DNA from: Earliella scabrosa
Taxonomy: Eukaryota; Basidiomycota; Agaricomycetes; Polyporales; Polyporaceae
Direction of reading: 5' to 3'
DNA length: 64,000 nucleotides
Assembly (NCBI GenBank): GCA_022605405.1
Contig: JABYQQ010000001.1
Span: 4,030,001 to 4,094,000, forward strand
The position numbers and the translations under genes are program-made. Below the pieces are notes generated by a model. It did no database searches. It saw only the letters and a list, made by a program, of their open reading frames with translations, and had not been told where the DNA came from. Positions 35,477 through 47,587 of this stretch are shown here, piece after piece (position 1 is the stretch's first letter; each line of letters opens with the position of its first letter).

Positions 35477-36287
35477 ATGCAAACCATTCTGAAGCGTCCC
35501 CGCTACCAAGTCGCCCTACATCCCGGCGGCAAGGCCATGTTCATCATCATTATGGGCGAGAAGACCACCGACGGAGCGCCGGGTCTTGAACCTCTACAGC
35601 GGCTCCCGATTCGCGACGGTAACGGCGAAGTGAACTATTACGAGGAGGCCAACGACTCGCTGGAGCGCCTTTGGAGGCAGAAGTTAGGACGCTACTTGTA
35701 CAAGCATGTGGTGATGGACGAGTTGCGTAAAGAAGGACTGTCAGGTGTGTCTTCCCGTCGTTTCGACTCCCGACCGCATCCTTATGCACATGCTTCCTTG
35801 TCAACAGACACCGTGTCTCCGGACAAAGTCTACCTAGCTGCTCTACCCCAACACTACTCATTGTGGGTCCACAAGAAGGGTGACCCCCATGATCCTCGGA
35901 CGGACACCTATCTGCACGGTGAGCCACTCCATGCCTTACGTTGCTACTAACCGTCGTCGCTGACTCAGACTTGACATAGGCTCCCGCTTTGTCGCCCAAT
36001 TTCGTTCCCCCATGGAATTCTGCCTACACCTCCAGTGGATCCTGGAGGGACAGCCGTTGAAGACAAGTGGACGGCCGGATTGCAAGTGTTGCTATTGCGA
36101 CGGCTCTCGCCGACAGGGCGAGATCTCCAAGGAGCTTGGAGTCTACCATCCCAACAAACGTGATAAGGACGGCAAGGGAGGAGGGAAGGGAGGAGGGAAA
36201 GGAGGCGGTTCAGGAGCTAAGCCCCGTTCCCCTCTGTCGACGGCCATTCCCTGCAAGGACTACACCAAGTTGAACACCGCATCGTAG
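35477..36287 (+). CDS. Clr2-type transcription-silencing domain protein
   Basis: Three exons: 35477-35744, 35808-35918, 35980-36287, both junctions phase 1; 228 residues. The middle (SLWVHKKGDPHDPRTDTYLHG, then FRSPMEFCLHLQWIL) and the cysteine pattern CKCCYCDGSRRQGEISKELG match what I know of the N-terminal domain of fission-yeast Clr2, a subunit of the SHREC histone-deacetylase silencing complex. Full-length Clr2 also has a bromo-adjacent-homology region, which is missing; this protein ends after a GKGGGKGGGKGGG tail. Such short Clr2-domain proteins are multicopy in Agaricomycetes (recall, not searched). A chromatin-linked, nuclear role is inferred. Confidence 0.7.
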
Positions 36288-36812
36288 TCCATGCCCCCTC
36301 CTCTCCTCTCTAATCTCACTATGCTCGATCCTTTCCTCTGAATCCCCTGCTCCTCGTAATGAGGCCTTCGTCCATTGTCTTGTTTTCTTGGTACCTTTGC
36401 TCTGACGCTCTCCGAGTCCTCGTTCATCACGCTGCTGTATTGTTACTCGTCCATTACGTTACATTGCCTAGTAGTGACTACATACCCATGGGTTGTTGTA
36501 GCTCTTGAGTCTGGACTCGGAGTAATATAGTACATAGCTATTGCATGTCTCATTCTCAACGTACAACGTGGGAATCTATGACGCATGGAGGAGACGCGTC
36601 GCGACGCGTACTGACACGCGCGACGCGACCGGCGTGACCAGTCGTGTTTGATGTGACGGCGGGTGGCCGCGAATAGGACGCGCATCCGCTGCCGCTCTAT
36701 TTCCCGCAACGACTTTGTCTTCAGACCACCTCTCTTCTGCTTGCTCAACTTTCGACATCCCTCGCATTGGACCACTCCGTCTGCAAGCATCCAGGGACCC
36801 GTGGACGGAAGA
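36288..36812. promoter_or_regulatory. Intergenic with two ACGCGT boxes
   Basis: About 520 bp. GAGACGCGTCGCGACGCGTA at 36591-36610 holds two ACGCGT hexamers 10 bp apart, roughly 205-220 bp before the next ATG, and further GACGCG repeats follow. They resemble MBF/MluI cell-cycle boxes. Nothing else is seen. Confidence 0.35.
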
Positions 36813-38980
36813 ATGGCAGTCACATGCGGCGCGTCGACGAGCTCGAAGAAACGGGACCTCACAGTCCATGAGCGGAACCTGGTCGATACTTGCTTCGAGG
36901 AAGGACAATACGAGGCAGCGATTGCAGTGCTTGACGAGCTCCGCTCGCGGAATTGCAAACCTTTCCCGTGAGTCGTCGCTCTTCCATCAATATCACGCTC
37001 GTTTTCGGGGGTCGGATAGAACGCGAGAGGTACTACCAGGACTGTTGCCACACGTAGTTCAAGGATTGAGGACGCACTGTTCACTAGCTATGAGTGTGGC
37101 TCGTTCCCCCTCATTCAAGAAACCACAACATTTGACACGATGTGATTGAGATCTGTTGAGGGCATTGACTTGACGGCCACCCCTCAACTTGAAGTCAGTC
37201 ATTACAGCGAGCAGGCTTCGGCGAATCATACCTTGATATTTGTCCTCACTTTGGATGGACATGAAATCAGAGTCTTCTCCTCCCCGAAGGTAAGTGCGCA
37301 GTGCTCGGGACTGGAGATGTGCGTTTGGCTCCCCGCATATAGTCATCCTCATGCACACGACGCCGTCGCGGAACGTAGCCTCGGATATGTCCACCCGTGC
37401 AGAAATATGTGTATATGCCAACATTGACGTTTTTTGTGGTCCCTGCTAGTGTTCATATCCGCCAACTGATCTACATCGCTCTGTATCCACCGCCATCCAT
37501 CCCGGACCAATGGGAAGAAGAGGCTCTCAAGCTAGAACCAGGAAGTCCCAGCAAGCTGCTCTCCCGACGCCACAAATCCTCGCTCTCACCGTCGCCGAAG
37601 GCTACAGCCGCAGCTCAGGATCTTCTCGTGAAGTTCTCGCTCACCAACACGCCGGAAGCTCTGGCATGCAGTTTGCCGAGCTTCCCGGAGGATCCCACCC
37701 TTCCTGTGAACGACCGCGTAGACGATGAAGATTCGTACATTGCGAAGCAGGCACTGCGGGTCCGAAATGCACGGTGTTGTTGGGAAATCATCAAGGAAGG
37801 ATTCATTCGACGGGGCGACAGTGACGTGATGTCTAGTCCGAGGAAGGCCAGAAGTCGGAGGTCGACACGGGCACACGACGACGATGACGACGATGCATGG
37901 GATGACGGCAGCATGCCCGCGCCTGTCAGCGACCATGCCTGGAGCGTGCTCGGCTGGATACTGACCCTGTTCGAGAGCGACGAGGCCAATATCGAGCGGA
38001 CCGGACAGGGTGAGTACGTTGACCCGACCGCTTCGTGGCGTTCTAGCTGATAGTGCACCGCCCCAGTTCGTTATTCGCCTCTGCTTCTGAAGCAGATCCC
38101 GCCATCGCGCGCACACAACTCTCCGCGCTGGGAAGTGGAGATGCCTTTAGACGTCGCGTTTCACGCGCTCGAGCAAGATGGCGAGGCGCAGCGATCCCTA
38201 GGTGTCCGGCTGCTCGCTCTCGTACGTGCACGTCCCTGCGTCCTCTTACCTACTCACTGATCATGTTGACGCGCCCGTGTTCCTTCCGCCATCCAGCTCA
38301 TCAACCTGACGTCAACGACCCTCCTCGACTTTCCCATGTTCCTGAATTCTGTCTCAAACCGCGTTTCATCGCTGTCTATCGATGCGATCTCTTACCTCTT
38401 CGCCTCGCTACCGGCCACGCAAGCGGTCGCGCAGTTCAAGGTCATGCTATGCAGACACGCACTTGGAGGCCCACAAACAACCAGCGGGCGACCCCGGCCG
38501 CAGCCGCAGGCTCGTGCGCGTGCCCAGCCCCGCCGCCGCACGCGCACCACGGACGCGGCCGCGGTCGATGTGGGCGCGAGCATGGATCTGGACGGCTTAC
38601 CGTCGACCTCGCTCCATTCCCCGCCATCAGCGCCAGAATCCGCTGCTGGCTCCGGGGGTGCGCCCTCAGTAGCGCGCAAGCACCCCGCCATCCCCGCATC
38701 CGACATTCTCGCACTGCTGGCGCGTCCGAGCAAGACGGACGTCGTGCGGACGCTCGAACTCAAGATCGAGCTCGTCTACAGCTACGCGCTGCTGCAGATA
38801 CAAGCTGGCGAGAATGATAGGGACGGAGCGTGGCGGGACGCGTTGCGGGATGGCACCCTCAAGCGAGCGATCGAAGATGTGTTTGATGCAGTCCATGCCG
38901 CTGGCTTGACAGATGCGCAGAGCAAGGAGCGCGTTCGTGCGCAGAAGGACGTTTTGCTCGCGATCATGTCGACGTGGTAG
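36813..38980 (+). CDS. Conserved hypothetical protein with acidic linker
   Basis: Four exons: 36813-36967, 37450-38009, 38067-38221, 38297-38980; 517 residues. Phases agree throughout (2, 1, 0). The N-terminus (HERNLVDTCFEEGQYEAAI and following) and VHIRQLIYIALYPPP look helical. An acidic run (HDDDDDDAWDDG) precedes a hydrophobic helical part (HAWSVLGWILTLFES); later LINLTSTTLLDFPMFLNSV starts a second helical domain, interrupted by an Arg/Pro/Ala-rich linker (about residues 330-400) and finished by a helix-rich C-terminus ending AIMSTW. I do not recognise the family. The first intron is 482 nt, far longer than the others in the window, and contains a consensus GTAAGT donor at 37290. Confidence 0.65.
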
Positions 38981-39786
38981 AATGCTAGGGTCGCTTGGGC
39001 TCGAGCCGGCACTCCCTGACGGCCTGGCCCTGCTACCGCAGCTGGAAGGTGAAGGTGCTGCGTCGTTGCGAACGCTAAGCCGGGATTGTTGGAGTCGATG
39101 CTGGGTTAGCGTGGATGGTGATAGTTCAGGTTACGCGCGTCATGGGCGCGCTATGTGTCCAAACCCTATGATGGTACACACTAGGATTAGGATTGGAATA
39201 GGATTGACAAGTGTGTCTTGATACATTGCGGCGTCCGTCACAACTACCGCCCGCATTCCCTGCTCCAGGATAGCTTCGCGGGAATTGCACCCGTTCGACA
39301 CACACGGGTCCGCGCTAGGAGTTGCTGGTGCAACGTTAGAGATGATGATGCGGGCCATGTGTGTGAGCTCATCGTTCTGTCCATTCGGGAATCGCGCGTG
39401 AGACCGACAGCGTTGATGACTTTCGCCTGTCAGATAGACTATCACAACAGCGTGTGTACCTGAATATCTCTGAGATCTCAGCGCACTCGACGCTCGTCAG
39501 CGCAGGCCCTCCCGTAAGCCTGTCGAGAGGTGCCTGTCGTTGTTACGCGAGACGAACCGTCCCAGCTGGCCAAGATTCTAATCTCGCTCGAATCAAAATG
39601 GTCGTGACAGATCGTTACAGGATACCGTAAGGAGGACGATCGTAGGGAGCATGTATCAAACCCGACTGTGCTGGTATGGACAGGAGAGGAAACACCCGAT
39701 GGAGATATAGATATGTTGAACGTTCAACCTGAAGCTATGACGTGTTTCGCGCGACATTGACCAGGGAGCGCGGGCGCTGCGGGGCC
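38981..39786. other. Intergenic, no gene seen
   Basis: About 800 bp between convergent genes. It contains a short irregular GGATTA/GGAATA hexamer run near 39183-39206 and no supported coding frame. Confidence 0.5.
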
Positions 39787-40746
39787 TCACACCTGCGTCA
39801 CTAGCAACCTTCCGCCAATACCAACATCTTCGTGGTCGGAGGGGAGGGCGGTCTGGTACAGCTCCAGAGGGATGTACCCAATGAAATGCTCGTTGCCAAA
39901 CCCACCCACGTAATAGACCGACTGCAACACCAAGCGTCAACATCGTTGGTGCATAACACAAAATGGAATGACATACGATGGGATCAAATCGAGCCCAGTA
40001 TACCTGCATAGGGGGCGGAATGCGGTCAGCGGCGCTACATCGCAACGACTCGTTATTGACTACGGACCGTATGAGGCTCCCTCGGGCCTGGAAGCCACCA
40101 GCGCGCGTCTGGGTGCTGGGCAAGGTAGCACTCCTGGATCTTGTCCCGCCCGGGCGTATGCTCCACGACTGGGAATAGCGTCACGTTCCCTATCAACGAC
40201 ACGCGAGGCCGGCTGGCTGCTGGACGGTCGCTCCATACGGAGATCGAGGCAGAGTGCCCGGGCGATAGGAGGATGTTCTGGCTATGGCGCGAAATGGGGA
40301 GGAACAGGAGCGTGAGGGACCCGTTTGCGTGGCAGCTGCGACGGTCGGGACCCGGGGTCAGCCAAGTACTAGTGTGCCTCCTGTGTAAATTGAGGAGGAG
40401 GCCGGACGTGCCTGGCGTAATATTCCTGCAACGAAAACGGTTCGCCTTCAGGGGCAGAGTCAGCGATTGAATCATCACTATCAATGACAGCCAATGCCGT
40501 ACTTACCTGCAAGACTTGCGTGATCCCGTGGATATACAGTGGCCATATTCCCAATTGATGCGCTCTTGACGAGCTCGCGGGCGAACACCGCTAGAGTGGC
40601 ACCAAAAGGTTATCTTCCGCACGCGCGACCCCACTGCAATCGTACAGACCTGCCTCCTCTACCGTCTCCCTAGCATTGACAGTCGCTGCTCCAAGAACAA
40701 CGGCACACACAGCGAGAACAAGTCCTGAGACTGGCCACGACCACAT
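39787..40746 (-). CDS. CREG-like secreted protein (PNPOx-like split-barrel fold)
   Basis: Six exons on the minus strand: 40650-40746, 40507-40590, 40412-40445, 40068-40335, 39977-40003, 39787-39921; 214 residues. The N-terminus MWSWPVSGLVLAVCAVVLGA is a good signal peptide with cleavage likely near TVNA. The rest fits the CREG family (cellular repressor of E1A-stimulated genes), which has the flavin-oxidase-like barrel but usually no enzyme activity: FARELVKSASIGNMATVYP, NGSLTLLFLPISRHSQN, SRPRVSLIGNVTLFP, CYLAQHPDARWWLPG, YWARFDP and YYVGGFGNEHFIGYIPLELYQ. Two exons are very small (34 and 27 nt). The intron after the 34-nt exon seems to begin with GC (GCACGT), the only donor that keeps phase. 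Secreted or endolysosomal location is expected from the family. Confidence 0.85.
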
Positions 40747-41021
40747 AGCGAACGCACGAATGCACCGATTGAGGGAGTGTGAGAGAAGGAGGCAAGGAGG
40801 ACGCGCAGTCTCCGAGGTTTCCCTTTATCTGATAAGATAATGGGCGGATCCAGATCCAGGCCGGTACGGCCATCAGCCATCAGTGACCAGTCCCGCTGTG
40901 CGTTCCCAGTTTGGCAGGTATTTAACGCTGAAAAGGTTCCGCAGCGACTAGCCATCCGCCACCGTACGGTCCGTACCGTGACCAGCCTCGCGGCAGCGAG
41001 AACGACGCCACCAAGATCCCA

Positions 41022-44000
41022 CTACATATCTCCATCAGACTCCCCGTCCTCCACCTCCTCGTCGCTCTCCTCGATGGCCACGTCCACAAGCTCTCCCTCG
41101 TCCGCACCCGTCTGGTCCTTCCCCGCCGCTTGCTGGCTACGGTACATATTCGCGAGAAATTCCGGCGTGCTCGCGTTCTCGACGCCTTTGTCTTCACGGA
41201 CGGACATGAACCGCGGAAACCGCAGGCTGAGGCCTCTCGTCTGCGACACGAGCCCGAGCGCGGCGACAGAGACGGGGCTGATCGTGATGCTGTGGGCTGA
41301 TGAGTAGAGACGACGGCAAGTCCGCGCACGGCTCACGTACTCGGCACCCCGTATCTCCCACACTTCCTGCGGTTTAAAATACACTTCCGGCTTAAGTCCT
41401 ACGGCGTGCGTCGGGCAGGCATCTCATCAGGGTGTGGCCGGAGACAAGGTGGAACCGAGCTTCCTACCTCCCGTATCACACTCTGGCTGCCACATGGGCT
41501 GTGACGAGCATGTGTCTGAACTTTCGGGGTATCGCTCTCGCAAGCCCTGCGTTGCGTCCCGATCGGTGCGGTGGTCAGCGCTGGCGACCGCGGCGACGAG
41601 TGACAAACCGCATCGTCTTCTCGCACCTTGTAGAACGCGTCGGAAAAACCTGGCAAGGGCCCTTCAATCACCCGTCCGCCGACACTAGTCCATACGGGAT
41701 CCGCCGACCGACTGACCTGACATGCATTTGCACACCGCCACGAGCTTCTCCGCGTCGGGATCCCAGACGGCGAGCAGAATGGGACTCCACCACTGGGCCT
41801 TCCGCCCGTTGCCATGCCACGCACCAATCGGCACGAGATCAAGGCTGTCCCCGAGGCCGACGACATAGTCCTTCTTGAGCTTGAGCCATGCGGACGTCCG
41901 TTTATCTGAATAACGCGCCAAACACCCGCGCCCGTAAGCTCCGGACTGTGCAGCACAAGGCCGCGGACTCGCGGTGGCAGGCGCGGGCCAGCGGATTTAG
42001 AAAGTGAGGAAGACCAACCTGGTTCGTATGTGGCAGGCAGGGGCTTGCGTCGCGGTTTGTCCTTCTTCTGGTTCGGCTCTTCCAAAACCTCGCCCGAGTC
42101 AAGCAGCTGCGCAAGGCGGGTCGTGCGAGGGTCATCAGCAGTGGTAACGACACACGGGGACGGCACGGCACGCTTCTGGGCACGAACCTTGACCATGAGC
42201 CCCTCGGTCGAGCTGTTGACGGCGGTCTGCCAGAACTCTTCTACCGCCTCGCGCCCTTGCTCGCTCTCGACGCTCTTGACGTGATCGAAGCGTGCCGCGC
42301 CCTTCTTCGGGGGCGTGTAGGGAGGGAAACGGGTCCTGAGCAGCGCGCGACGCTCGCGGAATGGCTTTTCGAGCAGGATCTGTTGCGCCCACAAATACTG
42401 TATTAGACGTACGATCACGTATACCGGACAGCGCCGATGGTTCACCTGACCGTCAAGGAACATGATGTCGAACGCAAAGACACACACGGCAATCTTGACC
42501 TCGTCCAGCTTGACATCCTTGCGGGCGCGATTGGACAGTTCCTGGAACGTCTTCAGCGCCCCCGTGGCAGGATCGATCGCAACGACCTCTGCGTCGATGA
42601 TGAATGATTCCGTCTGCGGCGAAGACTCGAACATGTCCTGTACAAGTGAGACGACGTCGGGGTACTGCGTGCAGTAAACCCGAGTCAGCGCAGGGGCCCA
42701 ATCATGTCAGCACGACGACCGCAATTTGTCGTCCGCACCTTGTCTGTCATGTCTTCCAAGTGTCGTGAGAATATTCTGACGAATGGTAGCTTGTCATGGC
42801 CCCTTGATGCGTGGATCTGGGCGCGCTGACCGTCGTACTTGAATTCTGCGGTGAACGGCAAAAGGCCGAGCCGATCATAGATCTCATCCAGCGACCGGGT
42901 GGGCGATCCCAAGGTAGGAAGCAAGGGCACGCCTGGGAGGAAGGTTTGGGCGTGAAACACAATGGATACGTCCGACGACAAACGCGGGACTCACCGACGG
43001 TGAGCGGGAGCTGTTGCGCGAGGCCGTCGAGGCCGACGTCGAGGAGCGCCTTCACGATGTGATCGTAGTCAGGATGCTGAACATAAACCCGCTTTAACAA
43101 ACTCTCCGCGCGAGCGAACACTTCGTTCACCGCATCGCGGGCTTCGTCGGCAACCTTCTTCTTCGCGTTGAGGGGTTTAACTGCCGCGAGGGTCTCCGCA
43201 CTAACATGGAAGGGCGAATCGCCTGGGATTGGTGCGGAAACGGTCGGCGGAGTGAGAACCATTGCCCTGGCTAGTGCGGCGAGAGAAGTCCTGACAGCCC
43301 CGACCCGGAGGTTCTGTCCAAGGGTGCGAACGAGGAAGCGCGTTTCTTCGCCCCGCGCGGCAACGAGGAGCTTCTCGACGACAGCCTGTTTGGTCTTAGC
43401 GGCGCCTGGGCCTTTGGCATGCGCAATTTTCAGTAAGGAATCATAGACCCCGGTGATGAGCAGAGGTGGGTGCGGTATGAGTGTCCGAACGTTCGATTTA
43501 GCTTCAAACGCTACATCGCCTACCGACAGCGCAGAGCCGTGTCAGCGGCGGACACCATTCGGCCATTGCCTGGAGCTTACCTGGGTCGCCGGTCTGGTTG
43601 TAGAGGCGCTTCAGGGCAGCAGAGCTAAGTCCCGAAACGTGCTGGATAGCCTTGTGTATGATAGATGGTCCTAGACCCAACTCAATTGGCGAGTACGGCG
43701 GCGAGAGAGAATTCGACACCAGGTACAGTGCCGGGAGCAGGGACGGAGGGTGCTGTCTGCAGATAGTGCGCAAAGCGTTTGTCAGCGTGTCCAACTTGGC
43801 GATGCGCGACCGCGTCCCAGACAGCGTCGCCAGCGTGTGGGCCAGGAACGAATAGGGCACCGGTGCGTTCGGAGGCCATACTGTGCGGGCGGCATCGTAT
43901 GTCGAGGGATCGACATTCAGGGGGTCGTACGTTGGACTTTCCAAAGGCGTCGCATTGCCAATTGTGGTACCTTGGAAGCGAGCCGACGAGCGAGGCGTCT

Positions 44001-44541
44001 GGGACGAGCTGGCGACGGCCGGCGGTGCAGCTGACACTGCGGGCGTGGTCTGTCGCGACGAGCTGTTCTTGCTCGAGCTCTGAGCACCGCCGTCGCTGAG
44101 GGCATCGACGTCTATCACTTCAGGATGCGACTTTTCGTCGGGGAGAGGCGCCGGCGATAGCTGTCTGGTGGTTGTTCCGCGATCCTCGAGCTGCCGGAGC
44201 GCCTCCAGGTCAAGCCCGTCTGCAGTGGCGAGGGCCCAGGCCAGCTGCTCGTCGGTCAAGGGCTGTTCAACGTCTTTTCCCTTGCCTAGTGCCACGGAGG
44301 CCGCCGGTGTGGTAGGCCTCGGTCCGGGCGGGCGGGGAGAAGGGGTGGCATCTAGGTGCGTCGGACGGGACGAAGTAGAGGCGCCGCCGAAAAAGGCATC
44401 GAGTCTAGACTGGCCGCCGGTATGAGCGAGCTTGGGTTTCTTCAGATTCTTCCGGGGGCTGGACGAGGCCGACGAGGACGCTAGAGAGCGTTTGGACATG
44501 TTGGATGGGTTGCGGAGGAGACTCGAAACACGCCGAAACAT
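41022..44541 (-). CDS. LIG1: ATP-dependent DNA ligase I
   Basis: Ten exons (43581-44541, 42995-43519, 42739-42932, 42446-42664, 42019-42379, 41717-41905, 41627-41649, 41468-41546, 41341-41398, 41022-41289); about 958 residues, including a 23-nt microexon. It seals nicks between Okazaki fragments and in excision repair. A PIP box QSRLDAFF (residues 44-51) should bind PCNA. The adenylation motif EFKYDGQRAQIH has the active Lys near 527; FIIDAEVVAID, STEGLMVKV, KRTSAWLKLKKDYV and GLSLRFPRF follow in order. A Lys-rich insert (RAQKRAVP to PLPATYEP) separates STEGLMVKV from KRTSAW. The first Met starts MFRRVSSLLRNPSN, an Arg/Ser/Leu leader like a mitochondrial presequence; a second in-frame Met (44499) begins MSKRSLASS. 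The tail is acidic. Confidence 0.9.
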
Positions 44542-46722
44542 GCAAGTGGGCTGCGGCGGACGGGATGTGCTGGGATACGTCAGACTATGGCGGATAAGGA
44601 CGAGGACCGCGGCCGCCGGGCGTTGGCGGATGGCTCGGGAGAAAGAGCGCAGATGAGGTCAACGCCTTCGTGGCCGTGCCCTCTGCACGGCGCTCTTGCC
44701 TTTTCCGGCAGCATGCATACCAAGCGCTGATGCCAGTTCTGCCGCGCACTGGTCTGAGACCTGCACGACCACGCTCGACACACAGTGCCAGCCTGGTCGG
44801 AGTCCCAGCTCGACCCAGATCAGCCAAGCAAGTGCCCTCTGTAGTCTACAGATCACCTCGTTCAGCAGAGCGTACGCCTATCTCCTGCAGTCTCCGTCCT
44901 CGTGGTGCTTTCCCCCCTAAATTAAAATCACAGGGCACCTGGCACCGTCCATCGGGCTCGTCCAATCGGCCTGCGATGCGTCCAGGCAGAACCGTCCCAG
45001 CGAGAGAGAGGTGATCGACTCCAGTTCCTGAACAGTTTCGCCTAGAAACAGAAAAATTGCCCATTTCCCCGCGATCGCGCTGCCCGGAGCGTCGCCCGTT
45101 CTCCCGCCCGCCTTGGTCCCGCCATGCCCGTTCGAGCGAGAACCATGACTGGCCCGCAATAAACCCTGTCCTTCAATGACGACTCGCGCTCCCGCGCATC
45201 ACGACGATAACCTGTCCTCGCAGCACTGCCGACACGGCCGATTGACTCAGCGCACAGTTCAGGCGGTCCGCGTTCGACGTGGACTGCATGCTTGGAAGTT
45301 AGGATGCACCGAGGGTATGTCTGTGCTGTCCACCGTACTGACTCCAACACCCTCCGTAACCGCGTCATCTGACAATTGACAACCTGCCCGCAGGAACCCT
45401 AGATTTGAGGTTGTCCCCCCTCTGACTTCAGCCTGCACGACGTCGTCGCCATGTCCGTGATGTCACTGTCAGGTGTGAAACGGATCCGGATGTGCTTGGG
45501 CCGCATCAAAGTTATCATGCATATGCACCCTGCAGTCTACTCAACATGTACAACAATCCTCGGCGCCATCGCGGACGCCACGGCAGGCATGGTGGCGGCG
45601 ACGACACAACGCTCAAGGCCTGGTGCCGTAACGCTCATAGACGCGTGAGTGGGCCCGGGTGGTGGGCGCGTCCGTCCGTTGCGCTGCATACCGATCACAA
45701 CTCTGAATATTTTAGCTTCGGCGCACGCCCAAGGGATCTCGCGAAAAAGAAGGTCGGCCTTGTGAACTTTCTTCTCTCGTTCTTCTTCGTTCTTCAAAAC
45801 CTAGCTGCTGCTGATGCCGCCGCTGCTTCTTCTTCTTCTTCGCGCGCGCTCTCGCCGAGATGTTGGTATGTATCACCAATCACGATGAGCGTCGCAGTTC
45901 TGGACTTCTGCAAGCAACATCTCTCCACAACCTTCGAGCAGCGCCGGTCGAAATTGGAGTGGTTTGCGAGCATCTGGACGGCGGACCCCATCAGGGTTCG
46001 CGCCCCGGGCTGGCGAGCAGGATCAAACAGGGGACAGGAGCTGTCAGGAGCGCCGCTGCGGCATCGACCGGTGAGTCTCGCGGCCATCTCAGCTGGTGTG
46101 ATGCTCGCTAATTGGACTCGAGAGCAGAGCAGAGGGAAGGTGAGTATAGACACGATGGTGTGGCTGTCGCCGGACCGCGACCGACGATACGCAGCGGGCG
46201 TTCGACCACGGCGGGGCGGGCGGGAGGAGGCATGTTTCGGACATCCGGGTCATAGTCATCCAGTGATCGCGCGTTCCTGGCCGACTGGTGCCAGAGATGA
46301 TCGGGCGCGCCGGGGGCACCGATATTGGCTATATTGAGGGTATTTGCGCGGCGGGAGGTCCGGGATACGGTATTTCTCTGCGTCTCGCCCGCCCGTAACC
46401 CTTTGTGCAATTATCCAGATTCCGGTCGAGAGCCTAGCTGTTTATAGTGCGCCCCGTAACCCGTTGGCACGGCATCATTCACCCTATGACAGATCAGTGT
46501 TATTTACTTGTTTTGCCTCGCAATATTTCGAGAGTTCTTGTCACGAACGCTCGCGCTTTCACCCTCCTGCTCCGAATCGGTCGCCTTTGTGGCAGTGAGA
46601 TTGTGCCTGACTGAGTATGTCCTACCGCCCTGCCTGGGGTGCGCGAGCGTCTGCGCGCGAGTACATATGAATGGCGATCACGCTCTCCTATCCTTGCAAA
46701 CCTCGCTGCTCAGGTCCTCCCA
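44542..46722. other. Divergent intergenic region, no firm gene
   Basis: About 2.2 kb between ligase I (minus) and the zinc-finger gene (plus), so it should contain both promoters. A 281-codon plus-strand open frame at 45492-46337 is Arg/Ala/Ser-rich, has no recognisable domain and includes a (TTC)n stretch near 45827; I treat it as chance. A TTCTTC run and pyrimidine tracts occur around 45770-45845. Confidence 0.45.
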
Positions 46723-47587
46723 ATGTCGGACCGTCGCGCTCAGCCGTACCCCCAGAACGTCGCGCTCGCCCCCCAGTGGTCCGCAAGCAGCGGGCAATAT
46801 TCCTCCGGCTACTCCTCCCAAGACCACTACTCCTCCGCCGGGTACCAGAGCCATCCTTCGCTTCGCGCCACCAGCCACCCCCCTCAGTCCATGTCTTCGT
46901 ACGACAACACCATGTCCGCGCAGGCGCAGGCGTTCGCAGCACAGTACCAGATCAGCGACGGCTCCATGCACTACTCCCACCTCCCCACGTCCGACCGGCG
47001 GTCGTCGCTCTCAATGTCCCAGTACGGCGCGTACGCCGTGGATAGCCACCACGGCAGCCCGAGTCCGGCGGCGCCCCGCTCGCACTCGCACTCTCACTCG
47101 CACTCCTACTCCTCGCACTCCTCCTCGCACGCCCTCCCGCACGCGCACTCGCCCACGCACGCGTACTCGCAGACGCAGACGATGGCGCACGCGTACGGCG
47201 GCGGCGCGCCACTGTCGTCATCTCCGCAGCCGTCCTCGGGCATGTCCAGCCTGGCAACGGGACAGTACGCGTCGCAGGCGGGGTACGCGCCCCAGCAGCA
47301 GGTCAGCCCGTCGCAGTACCCGGCCTCGCCCCCGCGCCCGTTCGCGTGCGACCTCTGCGCGCTGTCGTTCAACCGCCAGCACGACCTGAAGCGCCACCGC
47401 GACACGCACACGGGCGAGAAGCCGTTCTTCTGCAACGGCGGGTGCGGGAAGACGTTCACGAGGAAGGACGCACTGAAGAGACACCAGGTACGCACTCGGG
47501 CGATCCGTTCTTCTCCCGCCCTGCGCGCGTGCTTATGGGCGGCTCCAGCTCGTGAAGCGGTGTGGCATCGACGACAGCAACTCGTGA
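46723..47587 (+). CDS. C2H2 zinc-finger transcription factor
   Basis: Two exons, 46723-47487 and 47549-47587; 267 residues. The second exon adds LVKRCGIDDSNS, a common ending in this fungal group. Two adjacent C2H2 fingers are at about residues 207-229 (FACDLCALSFNRQHDLKRH) and 236-258 (FFCNGGCGKTFTRKDALKRH), joined by the canonical THTGEKP linker. The N-terminal 200 residues are Ser/Tyr/Gln-rich and disordered, with a Ser-His repeat (SHSHSHSHSYSSHSSSH), typical of an activation region. It should be a nuclear DNA-binding regulator; target genes are unknown. The start at 46723 gives MSDRRAQPYPQNV; the longer frame from 46639 adds a poor leader. Confidence 0.85.

Noticed and set aside
39182..39208. 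GGATTAGGATTGGAATAGGATT, telomere-like run
   Set aside because: Irregular hexamers, not TTAGGG, only about four units and internal to ordinary sequence; most likely a chance simple repeat.
45492..46337. 281-codon plus-strand open frame
   Set aside because: Arg/Ala/Ser-rich low-complexity translation, a TTC repeat inside, no domain and no splice-consistent extension; lengths like this occur by chance in GC-rich DNA.
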